Notes under the pieces: model-generated | Seen by the model: the letters and a program-made list of their open reading frames with translations, nothing else | Database searches by the model: none | What the model was told of the DNA's origin: nothing | Part shown: piece after piece, positions 34,397-41,821 of the stretch | How positions within the stretch are numbered: the first letter of the stretch is position 1 | How the letters are laid out: every line of letters begins with the position of its first letter | Translations under genes and position numbers: made by a program | Origin: Rhodospirillaceae bacterium | Lineage (GTDB): Bacteria > Pseudomonadota > Alphaproteobacteria > Dongiales > Dongiaceae | Reading direction: 5' to 3' | DNA length: 43,167 nucleotides | NCBI GenBank assembly: GCA_008012315.1 | Contig: SSEL01000039.1 | Span: 1-43,167, forward strand

Positions 34397-35265
34397 CGCG
34401 GGAAATCTTGCTCGGGCAGGCTGCATCGCCCAGGCCGGTGTTGTATCGGCGGGATCGCTTCGCCGAGTTTTCGGGTCTGTTGCGTCAGGTGGCGCAGATG
34501 ACCGATCCGCCAAAAGCTGCATATGTGGACGAGGCGAACGACGATCGCCGCCGGCTCTATTATCTCGATGGCAATGTCGCCGTCATCCCGATCAGGGGTA
34601 TTCTGCTCAACCACTTCCCGTATGTGGTTTGGCCCTATGCGACAGGCTATGACGCCTTGTACTGCCAATTCTCGCAGGCCTTCGCTGATCCGGAGGTCAA
34701 GGCCATCGTTCCCTATATAAATAGTGGCGGTGGCGAAGTGGCCGGGTGCTTTGATCTCGTGGATTGGATCGTCCAGGCCAAGGCGAGCGCCGGCAAGCCG
34801 GTCCTCGCGGTGCTGGATGAGTGTGCTTTCAGCGCGGCCTATGCGCTTGCATCCGCGGCGGACTCCATCGCCGTGCCGCGCACCGGCGGGGTCGGGTCGA
34901 TCGGCGTCATCATGGCGCATTACGACATGTCGGGGTGGCTCAAGCAGGTCGGCCTTGATGTTACCTTGATTAAAGCGGGTGAGCATAAGGCTGACGGAAA
35001 TGCCTATGAGCCATTGCCCGAGGCCGTCGAGGAGCAATGGCAGGCCGACTGTGAGGAATTGCGGGTCCTCTTTTGCGAGACAGTTTCTCGAAACAGATCG
35101 GCCGCCGGTGTCAAGGTGAGCGCCAATCAGCTGATGAGCACCGAAGCGGCGGTTTTCGAAGGTCCGTCGGGGCTGGCCGCAGCAATCAAGCTCGGCCTGG
35201 CCGACGAAGTCATTTCAGCGAGGGCGGCGATGAACCGGGTCCTCGATCAGATGGCCGGCGCATAG
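34393..35265 (+). CDS. S49-type prohead maturation protease (lambda gpC-like)
   Basis: 290 residues. SppA/S49 signatures are present: VAVIPIRGIL at the start of the core, INSGGGEVAG, the catalytic Ser in DECAFSAAYALASAAD, VGSIGVIMAHYDMS, and the catalytic Lys in KAGEHKADG. It processes head proteins during maturation. ATG 34393 overlaps the portal stop; upstream in-frame starts read inside portal codons. The scaffold is encoded separately rather than as a C-terminal extension. Confidence 0.93.
   Translation: MTREILLGQAASPRPVLYRRDRFAEFSGLLRQVAQMTDPPKAAYVDEANDDRRRLYYLDGNVAVIPIRGILLNHFPYVVWPYATGYDALYCQFSQAFADPEVKAIVPYINSGGGEVAGCFDLVDWIVQAKASAGKPVLAVLDECAFSAAYALASAADSIAVPRTGGVGSIGVIMAHYDMSGWLKQVGLDVTLIKAGEHKADGNAYEPLPEAVEEQWQADCEELRVLFCETVSRNRSAAGVKVSANQLMSTEAAVFEGPSGLAAAIKLGLADEVISARAAMNRVLDQMAGA
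34534..34548. repeat. Dispersed 15-bp palindrome, copy 7 (one mismatch)
   Basis: GCGAACGACGATCGC in the protease gene; one base differs in the right half. Confidence 0.6.
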
Positions 35266-35323
35266 CAGCATCGGCACCATAGGGTCGCCTGCCGGCCCAT
35301 CACCCACAATCAGGAGACTGACT

Positions 35324-35869
35324 ATGCGCAAGTTTGGCGTATTGGCCGGCTTTGGCCGGAATGCGGCGCGGGCCGCCGAGGAAGAGGCCAAGAAAAAGGC
35401 GAAGGTCGCTAAAGCCGAGGAAGACGATCAGGACGAAACCGAGGCTGAGGACGAGGAAGACGACACCGAAGAGGACGCCGCCGAGGACGACGACACCGAA
35501 GACGGTGACGCGTCGGCCGAAGACGGCGAGTCCGATGAGGATGACGAGGACAGCAAGCAGGGTGCTCGCAAGGCACGACGCCAGGAGCGCAAGCGTTGCC
35601 GGGCGATCGTCACCTCGGCGGAAGCTGATGGGCGTTTGGCCCTGGCCTGTCATTTCGCGTTCAACACCTCGATGAGCGCGAAGTCGGCGATTGCCGGTCT
35701 TAAGGCCGCCCCGAAGAGCGAAGCAGGCGGCAAGGGCGGCTTGGCTGCGGCCATGGCCCAGCTCGGCAATCCCAAGATTGGGATGGACGGCAAGAAAGCG
35801 CCGCAGAGTCGCGCCGGCATCGACCATCGGGCGATCTACGACAAATTCAACGGCGCGAAGTCGCGCTAA
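35324..35869 (+). CDS. Acidic scaffold-like head assembly protein
   Basis: 181 residues. After a short N-terminus (MRKFGVLAGFGRNAARAAEE) comes a very acidic, low-complexity stretch of about 70 residues made of Asp/Glu runs, then a basic segment (ARKARRQERKRCRAIV). The conserved-looking tail ADGRLALACHFAFNTSMSAK resembles the scaffold part found at the end of S49 head proteases. By position it corresponds to lambda Nu3, an internal scaffold. The assignment rests on position, composition and that tail. Confidence 0.65.
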   Translation: MRKFGVLAGFGRNAARAAEEEAKKKAKVAKAEEDDQDETEAEDEEDDTEEDAAEDDDTEDGDASAEDGESDEDDEDSKQGARKARRQERKRCRAIVTSAEADGRLALACHFAFNTSMSAKSAIAGLKAAPKSEAGGKGGLAAAMAQLGNPKIGMDGKKAPQSRAGIDHRAIYDKFNGAKSR

Positions 35870-35926
35870 CCCACCCTTCTCGCGGCCGGATACCGGCTAT
35901 CCACTCATGTGCATGGGAGCTACCAC

Positions 35927-36577
35927 ATGCCTCAGGTCATTAAAGAGGGCCGGTATACCGGCGAGTTTATCGTCTCCGAAGCGAACGGCTATCGCAGTCG
36001 GGAGCAAGTCGTTTTACTGGCGGGTGAAAACCTGGAAGCCGGATCGGTTCTGGGTCGCACCCTGGATGGCGCAGTTGCGGCCGCCCAGGCGAAAGCGGGC
36101 AATGCTGGCAACGGCGCCATGGGTGCCATCACCGTCGATGGTGCGGCGAAGATCGGCAAATACCTTTTGACCATCACGGCGGCGGCAGCGAATGCCGGCA
36201 GCTTCAAGGTTGAAGACCCAGACGGCATCGAAGTCGGCAATGGCGATGTGGCTGCGGCCTTCGAAGGCGGAGGCCTGGCGTTCACCCTGGCTGATGGCGC
36301 GAATGACTTCGGCGTAGGTGACGGCTTCGTCATCACGGTTTCCGGCGGTACCGAAAAGTACAAGCAGTGGAATCCGGCGAATGACGATGGTTCGGCCGAT
36401 GCCGTTGCCGTCCTCTATGACAACGTCGATGCCAGCGATGGTGATCATCGTGCCGTTGTCATCTGCCGGGATGCCGAAGTGAACGGCCATTGCCTCAGCT
36501 ATTTCGATGACGCCGAAGATGACGACATCGCTTTGGCTGCTGACCAGCTCGCGAAGCAGGACATTCTCGTTCGCTGA
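35927..36577 (+). CDS. Head decoration protein (lambda gpD family) with inserted domain
   Basis: 216 residues; GGGAG lies seven bases before ATG 35927. The gpD family outline is split: GRYTGEFIVSEANGYRSRE and LAGENLEAGSVLG at the N-terminus, and ADAVAVLYDNVDASDGD with VVICRDAEVNG at the C-terminus. Between them is an inserted beta-rich segment (about 60-145, KYLLTITAAAANAGSFKVED) seen in other long decoration proteins. It would bind the capsid at three-fold axes and stabilise it. Confidence 0.88.
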   Translation: MPQVIKEGRYTGEFIVSEANGYRSREQVVLLAGENLEAGSVLGRTLDGAVAAAQAKAGNAGNGAMGAITVDGAAKIGKYLLTITAAAANAGSFKVEDPDGIEVGNGDVAAAFEGGGLAFTLADGANDFGVGDGFVITVSGGTEKYKQWNPANDDGSADAVAVLYDNVDASDGDHRAVVICRDAEVNGHCLSYFDDAEDDDIALAADQLAKQDILVR

Positions 36578-36641
36578 TTCATCTTCAAATCGTTCACGGC
36601 GCTGACGGCGCCACTTTCTTTCGTCAGCAGGAGAAATCCCG

Positions 36642-37694
36642 ATGTGGGAAATTCCGAATATCTTTACGGGTAATGCCTTTTCGGCGGTTACCCTGACCAC
36701 CATGATCAATAACGTGCCGTACGCGCCGAATTTTCTCGGCTCGATCGGTCTGTTTGCCGCCGACGGCGTTCGCACGACGGATGTCGGTATCCTGGCGCGC
36801 AATGGCGCTTTGGAGATCGTTAATACCAGTGAACGGGGCTCTTCCCCCGAGAAGATCGACCATGCCAAGCGCGATACCCGCAAGGCGACGGCATCCCATA
36901 TCGCGATCGAGGCTTCGGTCTATGCCGATGAGGTGCAGAACGCGTTCGCGGACGGCATGGTCAGCGGCCAGCCCGAGTTGGAGACGGCGCAGGGTCTGAT
37001 CGATGATCGGCTCAACGGGCCGTTCGGTCTTCGCGCCCGCATCGAACTCACCCATGAATACCATCGTCTGGGCGGTATCCAGGGCATTGTGCTCGATAAG
37101 GACGGCTCGACGCTTTACAACTGGTACAATTTCTTCGGCATCGCGCCATTGGCGGCCGCGGAGACGAATTTCGGGACACTCACCGCTGATAAGGGCACCT
37201 TCGAGGTGCAATGTAACCAGCTGGTGCGGGAGATGCTGAAGGAGCTGGAAGGCTTGCCGGTGACCACAATGGCGCCGATCGCTCTCTGCGGCGACAATTA
37301 CTACGACCAGATCTATTCCAACAAGGAAGTGAAAGCCGCGCGGGCCACGTCCGATACGGGCCGCGAGTCCGACGTCTTTAAGGAGATCAAGGCGTTCAGC
37401 CACTTTTATTATGGTGGCATCACCTGGATCAATTATCGCGGCACCAAGGACGGCACGGTCGGCATCAACATCGATGAGGGTCGGTTGCTCCCGATGGGTG
37501 TGCCGGGCTTGTTCCAGATGTTGTTCTCGCCGCCGGATATCAATGGCATGACGAATATGAAGGGCCTGCCGGTGCACGCCTTCATGCCGCCCGAAAGCCA
37601 GACAAGCCGGATGGCAGTCGTTGAGGCCCAGTCCAACCCGCTGACGCTTTGCCTGCGGCCGCGTGCACTGCGCCGGCTGACGAAGACGGGCTGA
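36642..37694 (+). CDS. Major capsid protein, lambda gpE family
   Basis: 350-residue HK97-fold shell protein. IFTGNAFSAVTLTTMINNVPYAPN, the GLFAADGVRTTDVGI strand, PFGLRARIELTHEYHRLGG and the GLFQMLFSPPDI region follow the gpE family along its whole length. Its place after the decoration gene is the lambda order. Confidence 0.95.
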   Translation: MWEIPNIFTGNAFSAVTLTTMINNVPYAPNFLGSIGLFAADGVRTTDVGILARNGALEIVNTSERGSSPEKIDHAKRDTRKATASHIAIEASVYADEVQNAFADGMVSGQPELETAQGLIDDRLNGPFGLRARIELTHEYHRLGGIQGIVLDKDGSTLYNWYNFFGIAPLAAAETNFGTLTADKGTFEVQCNQLVREMLKELEGLPVTTMAPIALCGDNYYDQIYSNKEVKAARATSDTGRESDVFKEIKAFSHFYYGGITWINYRGTKDGTVGINIDEGRLLPMGVPGLFQMLFSPPDINGMTNMKGLPVHAFMPPESQTSRMAVVEAQSNPLTLCLRPRALRRLTKTG

Positions 37695-37702
37695 TCGCGG
37701 AA

Positions 37703-37717
37703 GCGAACGGCGTTCGC
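37703..37717. repeat. Dispersed 15-bp palindrome, copy 8 (perfect)
   Basis: GCGAACGGCGTTCGC in the short gap after the capsid gene, outside any coding frame. Confidence 0.8.
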
Positions 37718-37769
37718 GTGTATAGCGAGGGCGGCTTTAGGCCGCCTTCGCTGTTTCTGGGAGATCGTC

Positions 37770-38357
37770 ATGGCGGTTGGTGTCAAGGTCTCGATCGATT
37801 TCTCCCAGTTCAAGCAGGCGCTGAGCCAGCTCGGCGAGAAACACTTCCGTGCCGCCGGCATGATCGCGGTGAACGACACCGCGCGCCAGGCCAATAACCT
37901 GGCCATCAAGCTTGTCGCCAAGGAAAGCGGTCTCAAATCGTCGGATGTGCGGAAGCGCGTCCGGATCATCAAGGCCAGCCGATCGACCTTGACGGCGATC
38001 GTGCGCGGATCTGGCCGGGCATTGCCGCTCTATACCTTCAATGCGCGCCAGACCAAGGCCGGTGTTTCGGCGAAGGCCTGGGGCAAACGGAAGGTCTATC
38101 GCGGTTCGTTCATCGCGACCATGAAGACCGGTCATGTCGGTGTCTTTGCCCGCACCGGTGATGATCGGCTGCCGATCAAGGAGCTCTTTGGTCCGGGCGT
38201 CGCCGGAACGATGGGCCGGGCCGAAGTCCGCGCGCAAATCGAGGCGCTGATCCGTGAAAGGCTGCCCATCAATGTGAAGCGGCAGATGGAACGGCGCCTT
38301 CGGGCCATTTCCGGCAAGGCAAGGCTCGCAGCGGCGGCGAAGAGCAAGCTTCGATAG
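37770..38357 (+). CDS. Minor tail / neck protein, gpZ-like
   Basis: 195 residues. KVSIDFSQFKQALSQLGEKHF followed by MIAVNDTARQANNLAIKLVA matches the prophage minor tail protein Z family, neck or tail-tip-completion proteins that act when heads join tails. The C-terminus is strongly basic (RRLRAISGKARLAAAAKSK). In lambda gpZ lies after FII; here it comes first. Confidence 0.75.
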   Translation: MAVGVKVSIDFSQFKQALSQLGEKHFRAAGMIAVNDTARQANNLAIKLVAKESGLKSSDVRKRVRIIKASRSTLTAIVRGSGRALPLYTFNARQTKAGVSAKAWGKRKVYRGSFIATMKTGHVGVFARTGDDRLPIKELFGPGVAGTMGRAEVRAQIEALIRERLPINVKRQMERRLRAISGKARLAAAAKSKLR

Positions 38358-38378
38358 CGGAAAGTTGGAGGCGTGGCG

Positions 38379-38705
38379 GTGGCGATCGATTTTGACGAGC
38401 TGGTCCTGGCGCCTTGCCAGGAGATCTTCGGCGACGAGGCTCTGTTTCAGCCGAAAAGCGGCGGCATCTTCCGCCTCCGAGGGATATTCTTCGGCGATTT
38501 TCAGCCGGTTGAGGTGACCACCGAGGGCGTCGTCCAGGGCCAGACGCAGGTCATCGGCCTGCGCCAGCGCTTGTTGCCCCAGGAGGTGCGTCCACGCGAC
38601 CTCTTCATCATCACCGACAAGCGCGGCATCGCGTGCACCTACGAAGTGAGCGAGGTCCAACCCGACAGCGAGGGCGATGTTCAGGTGCATCTCTTCACCA
38701 AGTGA
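38379..38705 (+). CDS. Head-tail connector, gpFII-like
   Basis: 108 residues. AIDFDELVLAPCQEIFGDEA and the later RPRDLFIITDKRGIACTYEV strand pair resemble the lambda gpFII connector family. GTG 38379 is chosen because GGAGG lies seven bases upstream; GTG 38373 would sit one base after it. The next gene begins 17 bases downstream. Confidence 0.6.
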   Translation: MAIDFDELVLAPCQEIFGDEALFQPKSGGIFRLRGIFFGDFQPVEVTTEGVVQGQTQVIGLRQRLLPQEVRPRDLFIITDKRGIACTYEVSEVQPDSEGDVQVHLFTK

Positions 38706-38722
38706 GCGTTGAGGGCCGTTCC

Positions 38723-39292
38723 ATGGGTTTTCGATCAGATCTCCGCAGGCGTACGGTCGCCGTGCTCAGCCGCGCCGCACTCGTGCCGAACGGCCATGTC
38801 CACAACAGCCGGAAATTGCCGACGGAGCGCGCGGAGCTCGATGCAATCTCTGTTTTCACCTTGAATTCGGAGCAATCGGGTCCGGCCGCCTGGATGTCGG
38901 CACCGCAATTCGATGCCGAAACCGACCTGAGTATCGAGGTCGCCGTCGATGACGATGACGATGAGGCCCTTGCGGACAAGATCGACACACTTTGTGAGCG
39001 CATCGTCGAGGTTCTCTTGACCGATGCCGGCTGGGTCGCGGCGGTCCAGGGCGTATCTTCGATCAACACGGCCATCCGGCCCGATACGAAGTCGGACAAG
39101 CGGACCGCCGGCGGCACGATCACCATGACGGTGACGATGAGCCAGATATACGAGCCGGTTGTCACGGACGATTTCGAGAGTACCGAGATCAAAACGGACG
39201 TGATCGATCCGATCGCCGATCCGAACAAGCACTTCCCCGGCCCAGACGGCCGCATCGAAGTCAGGCAGGTTTTCGGCCTGCCGCAAGACTGA
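38723..39292 (+). CDS. Putative tail terminator / minor tail protein (gpU-like)
   Basis: 189 residues with GAGGG eight bases before ATG 38723. A strand-rich first half (AISVFTLNSEQSG, FDAETDLSIEVAVDDDD) is followed by an amphipathic helix (DKIDTLCERIVEVLLTDAGW) and a final strand (ITMTVTMSQIYEP). This is the layout of lambda gpU-type tail terminators. Position just before the tail sheath operon supports it. No decisive motif. Confidence 0.5.
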   Translation: MGFRSDLRRRTVAVLSRAALVPNGHVHNSRKLPTERAELDAISVFTLNSEQSGPAAWMSAPQFDAETDLSIEVAVDDDDDEALADKIDTLCERIVEVLLTDAGWVAAVQGVSSINTAIRPDTKSDKRTAGGTITMTVTMSQIYEPVVTDDFESTEIKTDVIDPIADPNKHFPGPDGRIEVRQVFGLPQD

Positions 39293-39328
39293 ATCAACCC
39301 GCCATTCGGCCAATCTTTGGAGCCTGCC

Positions 39329-39514
39329 ATGCGCGTAAAGCCAGCGCCGGGGATGACGATCATCGACCCGGATCGTGAAGATTTTTTGCCGGCCGGAGGC
39401 CGCAATGTCCCCAACACTACCTACTGGCGCCGCCGCCGCAAGGATGGCGGCATCGTTCTCGACACGTCCGAGCCGAGCTCCACGCCGGCCGCTGAAACGC
39501 CGAAGGGAGCTTAA
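39329..39514 (+). CDS. DUF2635 family tail protein
   Basis: 61 residues. MRVKPAPGMTIIDPDREDFL followed by PAGGRNVPNTTYWRRRRKDG is the DUF2635 pattern, a short protein regularly placed directly before the Mu-type tail sheath. ATG 39329 gives the family start. It is separated from the sheath gene by 2 bases. Its structural role is unknown. Confidence 0.85.
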   Translation: MRVKPAPGMTIIDPDREDFLPAGGRNVPNTTYWRRRRKDGGIVLDTSEPSSTPAAETPKGA

Positions 39515-39516
39515 TC

Positions 39517-41016
39517 ATGGCGGTCTCTTTCAATCGTATCGACCCGGCGACCCGCGTTCCGCTGTTCTATGCGGAGCTGGATAACAGCCAGGCCAGCTAC
39601 TACCAGAATCAGCAGCGCGCGTTGCTGATTGCCCAGATCTCTCCGGCCGGCACCGCCGAGCCCTTGAAGCCGATCCTGATGGGTGGGCTTGGCCAGGAGG
39701 CGGCGCTGTTTGGCGCCGGCTCGCATCTCGCTCGCATGGTCAATGTCTATCGCAGGAATGATGCCTTCGGCGAGATCTGGTGCCTGCCGATGCCGGCCGA
39801 TGAGGCGGCGGTCGAGGCCGAAGGGACGATCACCATTGCCGGCGTCCCCACGGCGGGCGGTACGATCTACCTCTACATCGCCAGCCAGCTGGTCAAGGTG
39901 AAGGCGCTGCCCGGCGATACCGCGACCGTGATCGCGACGGCGCTGAAGACCGCGATCAACGCGCTCACCTCGCTGCCGGTCACTGCCGATTCCGAAGCCG
40001 GCGTGATCACCTTGACGGCGACCCAGGCGGGCCTCGCCGGCAACGATATCGACATCCGGGTCAATCTCAATGGCGCGGTCGGCGGCGAGACGACGCCGGC
40101 CGGCATCACCATCACGATCGCGGCGATGAGCGGTGGCACCGGTGCGCCCGATGTCGCTGCCGCGCTGGCGGCCAAGGGAGACGAAGAATTCGACTTCGTC
40201 GGCATCCCTTACACCGACGCCGTGTCGTTGAACGCGATCCGAGACGAATGGGATGAGGAAACCGGCTGCTGGTCCTGGTTGCGCCAGGTCTATGGCCATG
40301 TCTTCTCGGCGAAGCGCGGCACGGTGAGCGCTTTGCAGACCTTCGGCATCACGCGGAATGATCCGCATGTCACCATCGCCGGCTACAATGATAGTGCGAC
40401 CCCGCCATGGGAAGTGACTGCGGCTTGGGTCGCCCAGTCGGCAGTTTCGTTGCGCATCGATCCAGCCCGCCCATTGCAAACGCTGCCGCTGGTCGGCGTG
40501 TCCGCGCCGCCGATGGAAAGCCGCTTCAGCATCAGCGAGCGGCAGACGCTTCTCACCTGTGGTGTCGCCACCTCGACGGCCAGCCGTGACGGTGTGGTGC
40601 ACATCGAACGGGCGGTGACGACCTATCAGCGCAATGCCTGGGGCCAGCCCGATCCGTCCTATCTCGATGTCGAGACGCTCTACACCCTGGCCTATGTCCT
40701 GCGCTTCATGAAGCAGGCCATCACCCAGAAATACGGCCGGCACAAACTGGCGAATGACGGAACGGCCTTCGGGCCGGGCCAGGCCATGGTGACGCCGAAG
40801 GTCATCAAGGCCGAGATCGTGGCGCAGTACCGGACACTCGAGGAGATGGGGCTGGTCGAGAACACCGATCTGTTCAAGGCAAATCTCATCGTCGAGCGCG
40901 CCGCCGACAATCCGAACCGGATCAACGTCCTGTATCCGCCGGACCTGGTGAATCAGCTGCGTATTTTCGCGGTGCTGGCGCAGTTCCGTCTGCAATATCC
41001 GGCAGTCGCCGCTTAA
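39517..41016 (+). CDS. Contractile tail sheath protein (Mu gpL-like)
   Basis: 499 residues forming the contractile sheath. FNRIDPATRVPLFYAELDNS and AKRGTVSALQTFGITRND match Mu-type sheaths. An inserted beta domain (about 105-205, ITIAGVPTAGGTIYLYIASQ, LTATQAGLAGNDIDIRVNL) is of the kind seen in many sheaths, and the C-terminal LVNQLRIFAVLAQFRLQYPA is typical. It identifies the phage as a myovirus. Confidence 0.95.
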   Translation: MAVSFNRIDPATRVPLFYAELDNSQASYYQNQQRALLIAQISPAGTAEPLKPILMGGLGQEAALFGAGSHLARMVNVYRRNDAFGEIWCLPMPADEAAVEAEGTITIAGVPTAGGTIYLYIASQLVKVKALPGDTATVIATALKTAINALTSLPVTADSEAGVITLTATQAGLAGNDIDIRVNLNGAVGGETTPAGITITIAAMSGGTGAPDVAAALAAKGDEEFDFVGIPYTDAVSLNAIRDEWDEETGCWSWLRQVYGHVFSAKRGTVSALQTFGITRNDPHVTIAGYNDSATPPWEVTAAWVAQSAVSLRIDPARPLQTLPLVGVSAPPMESRFSISERQTLLTCGVATSTASRDGVVHIERAVTTYQRNAWGQPDPSYLDVETLYTLAYVLRFMKQAITQKYGRHKLANDGTAFGPGQAMVTPKVIKAEIVAQYRTLEEMGLVENTDLFKANLIVERAADNPNRINVLYPPDLVNQLRIFAVLAQFRLQYPAVAA

Positions 41017-41040
41017 GCGATCCAGGCATAGGAGAACTAA

Positions 41041-41406
41041 ATGGCTGACAATCGCATTGCTGGCGTCTGCTATCTCAAGGCGGACGGCCAGCAATTCGCC
41101 CTCAAGGGCGATCTGACGATCAATATCGACAAAGTGACGCGCACCGGTGTGGCTGGCGCTGATCGGGTGCACGGCTTCACTGAAACGGTGAATATCCCGT
41201 TCATTAGCGGGACCGTGTCGCTCACCAGTGATCTCTCGATCGAGAAGCTCCAGGAGATGACCGATGTAACCGTCGTTGCCGAGTTGGCGAACGGCAAATC
41301 CTACATCTTGCGAAACGCTTGGTCGGCGGAATCGCGTGAACTGAATGCCAGCGAGGGCCAGACACCTGTGCGCTTCGAAGGCAAAAGCGGGGAGGAGTTG
41401 ACCTGA
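41041..41406 (+). CDS. Tail tube protein (Mu gpM-like)
   Basis: 121 residues building the inner tail tube. IAGVCYLKADGQQFALKGDL, the repeating strands NIPFISGTVSLTSDLSIEKL, and RFEGKSGEEL match the Mu tail tube family. It follows the sheath and shares one base with the chaperone gene start. Confidence 0.9.
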   Translation: MADNRIAGVCYLKADGQQFALKGDLTINIDKVTRTGVAGADRVHGFTETVNIPFISGTVSLTSDLSIEKLQEMTDVTVVAELANGKSYILRNAWSAESRELNASEGQTPVRFEGKSGEELT

Positions 41407-41693
41407 TGGAAACCATCGATTTGCAATACCCGATCGCGGCGGGAAGTGCGCAGGTTTCCCGCATCTCGCTTAAGCGGCCGACCGTGGGCGACATGAGAGC
41501 GATCGAAGGTCAGAAATCCAAGATGGCTGCTGTTTCGACCCTGTTGGGGAAGGTCGCAACCCTTCCCGATCATCCGGACCTGCCCGTCACGCCGGCACTC
41601 CTCGACAAGCTCGATTTCACCGACTTCGCGGCACTAACCGAGAAGGTCGAAAGTTTTTTGCCGAAAGACCGGGAGACTGGCGAGAACGACTAG
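41406..41693 (+). CDS. Tail assembly chaperone (Mu gp41-like), zero-frame product
   Basis: 95 residues. VSRISLKRPTVGDMRAIEGQ and LDFTDFAALTEKVESFLPKD match the Mu gp41-type chaperone family. TTTTTTG at 41654-41660, read T-TTT-TTG in the zero frame, is a good -1 slippery heptamer. Slippage would yield a longer protein ending at 41821. In related phages both forms guide tail tube growth on the tape measure. Confidence 0.9.
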   Translation: METIDLQYPIAAGSAQVSRISLKRPTVGDMRAIEGQKSKMAAVSTLLGKVATLPDHPDLPVTPALLDKLDFTDFAALTEKVESFLPKDRETGEND

Positions 41694-41821
41694 CGGATCT
41701 CGCGTATTTCTTCCGGTTTCAGCCTTCCGAACTCATGGCGATGACCTGCGAGGATCTGAATTTCTGGACCTCGCAGATACATCGCATCCTGGATGAACTC
41801 GAACGGAGCAATGGAACATGA
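41654..41821 (+). CDS. Frame -1 extension of the tail assembly chaperone
   Basis: After slippage at TTTTTTG the -1 frame reads RLADLAYFFRFQPSELMAMT and then CEDLNFWTSQIHRILDELER, a helical tail typical of the downstream half of frameshifted tail chaperones. It ends at TGA 41819-41821, overlapping the tape-measure ATG at 41818. It is not expected to be translated alone, though an ATG exists at 41735. Confidence 0.75.
   Translation, partial: FFAERPGDWRERLADLAYFFRFQPSELMAMTCEDLNFWTSQIHRILDELERSNGT

Noticed and set aside
32771..34522. Minus-strand 583-residue frame opposite the portal gene.
   Set aside because: Antisense shadow of the portal and protease genes; composition is atypical of protein and the structural operon runs the other way.
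36921..36960. GAACGCGTTC in the capsid gene as a further copy of the 15-bp palindrome.
   Set aside because: The half-sites are one base closer than in the real copies, so it does not fit GCGAACGNCGTTCGC.
39511..41172. Minus-strand 553-residue frame opposite the tail sheath.
   Set aside because: Antisense shadow of a clearly identified sheath gene.
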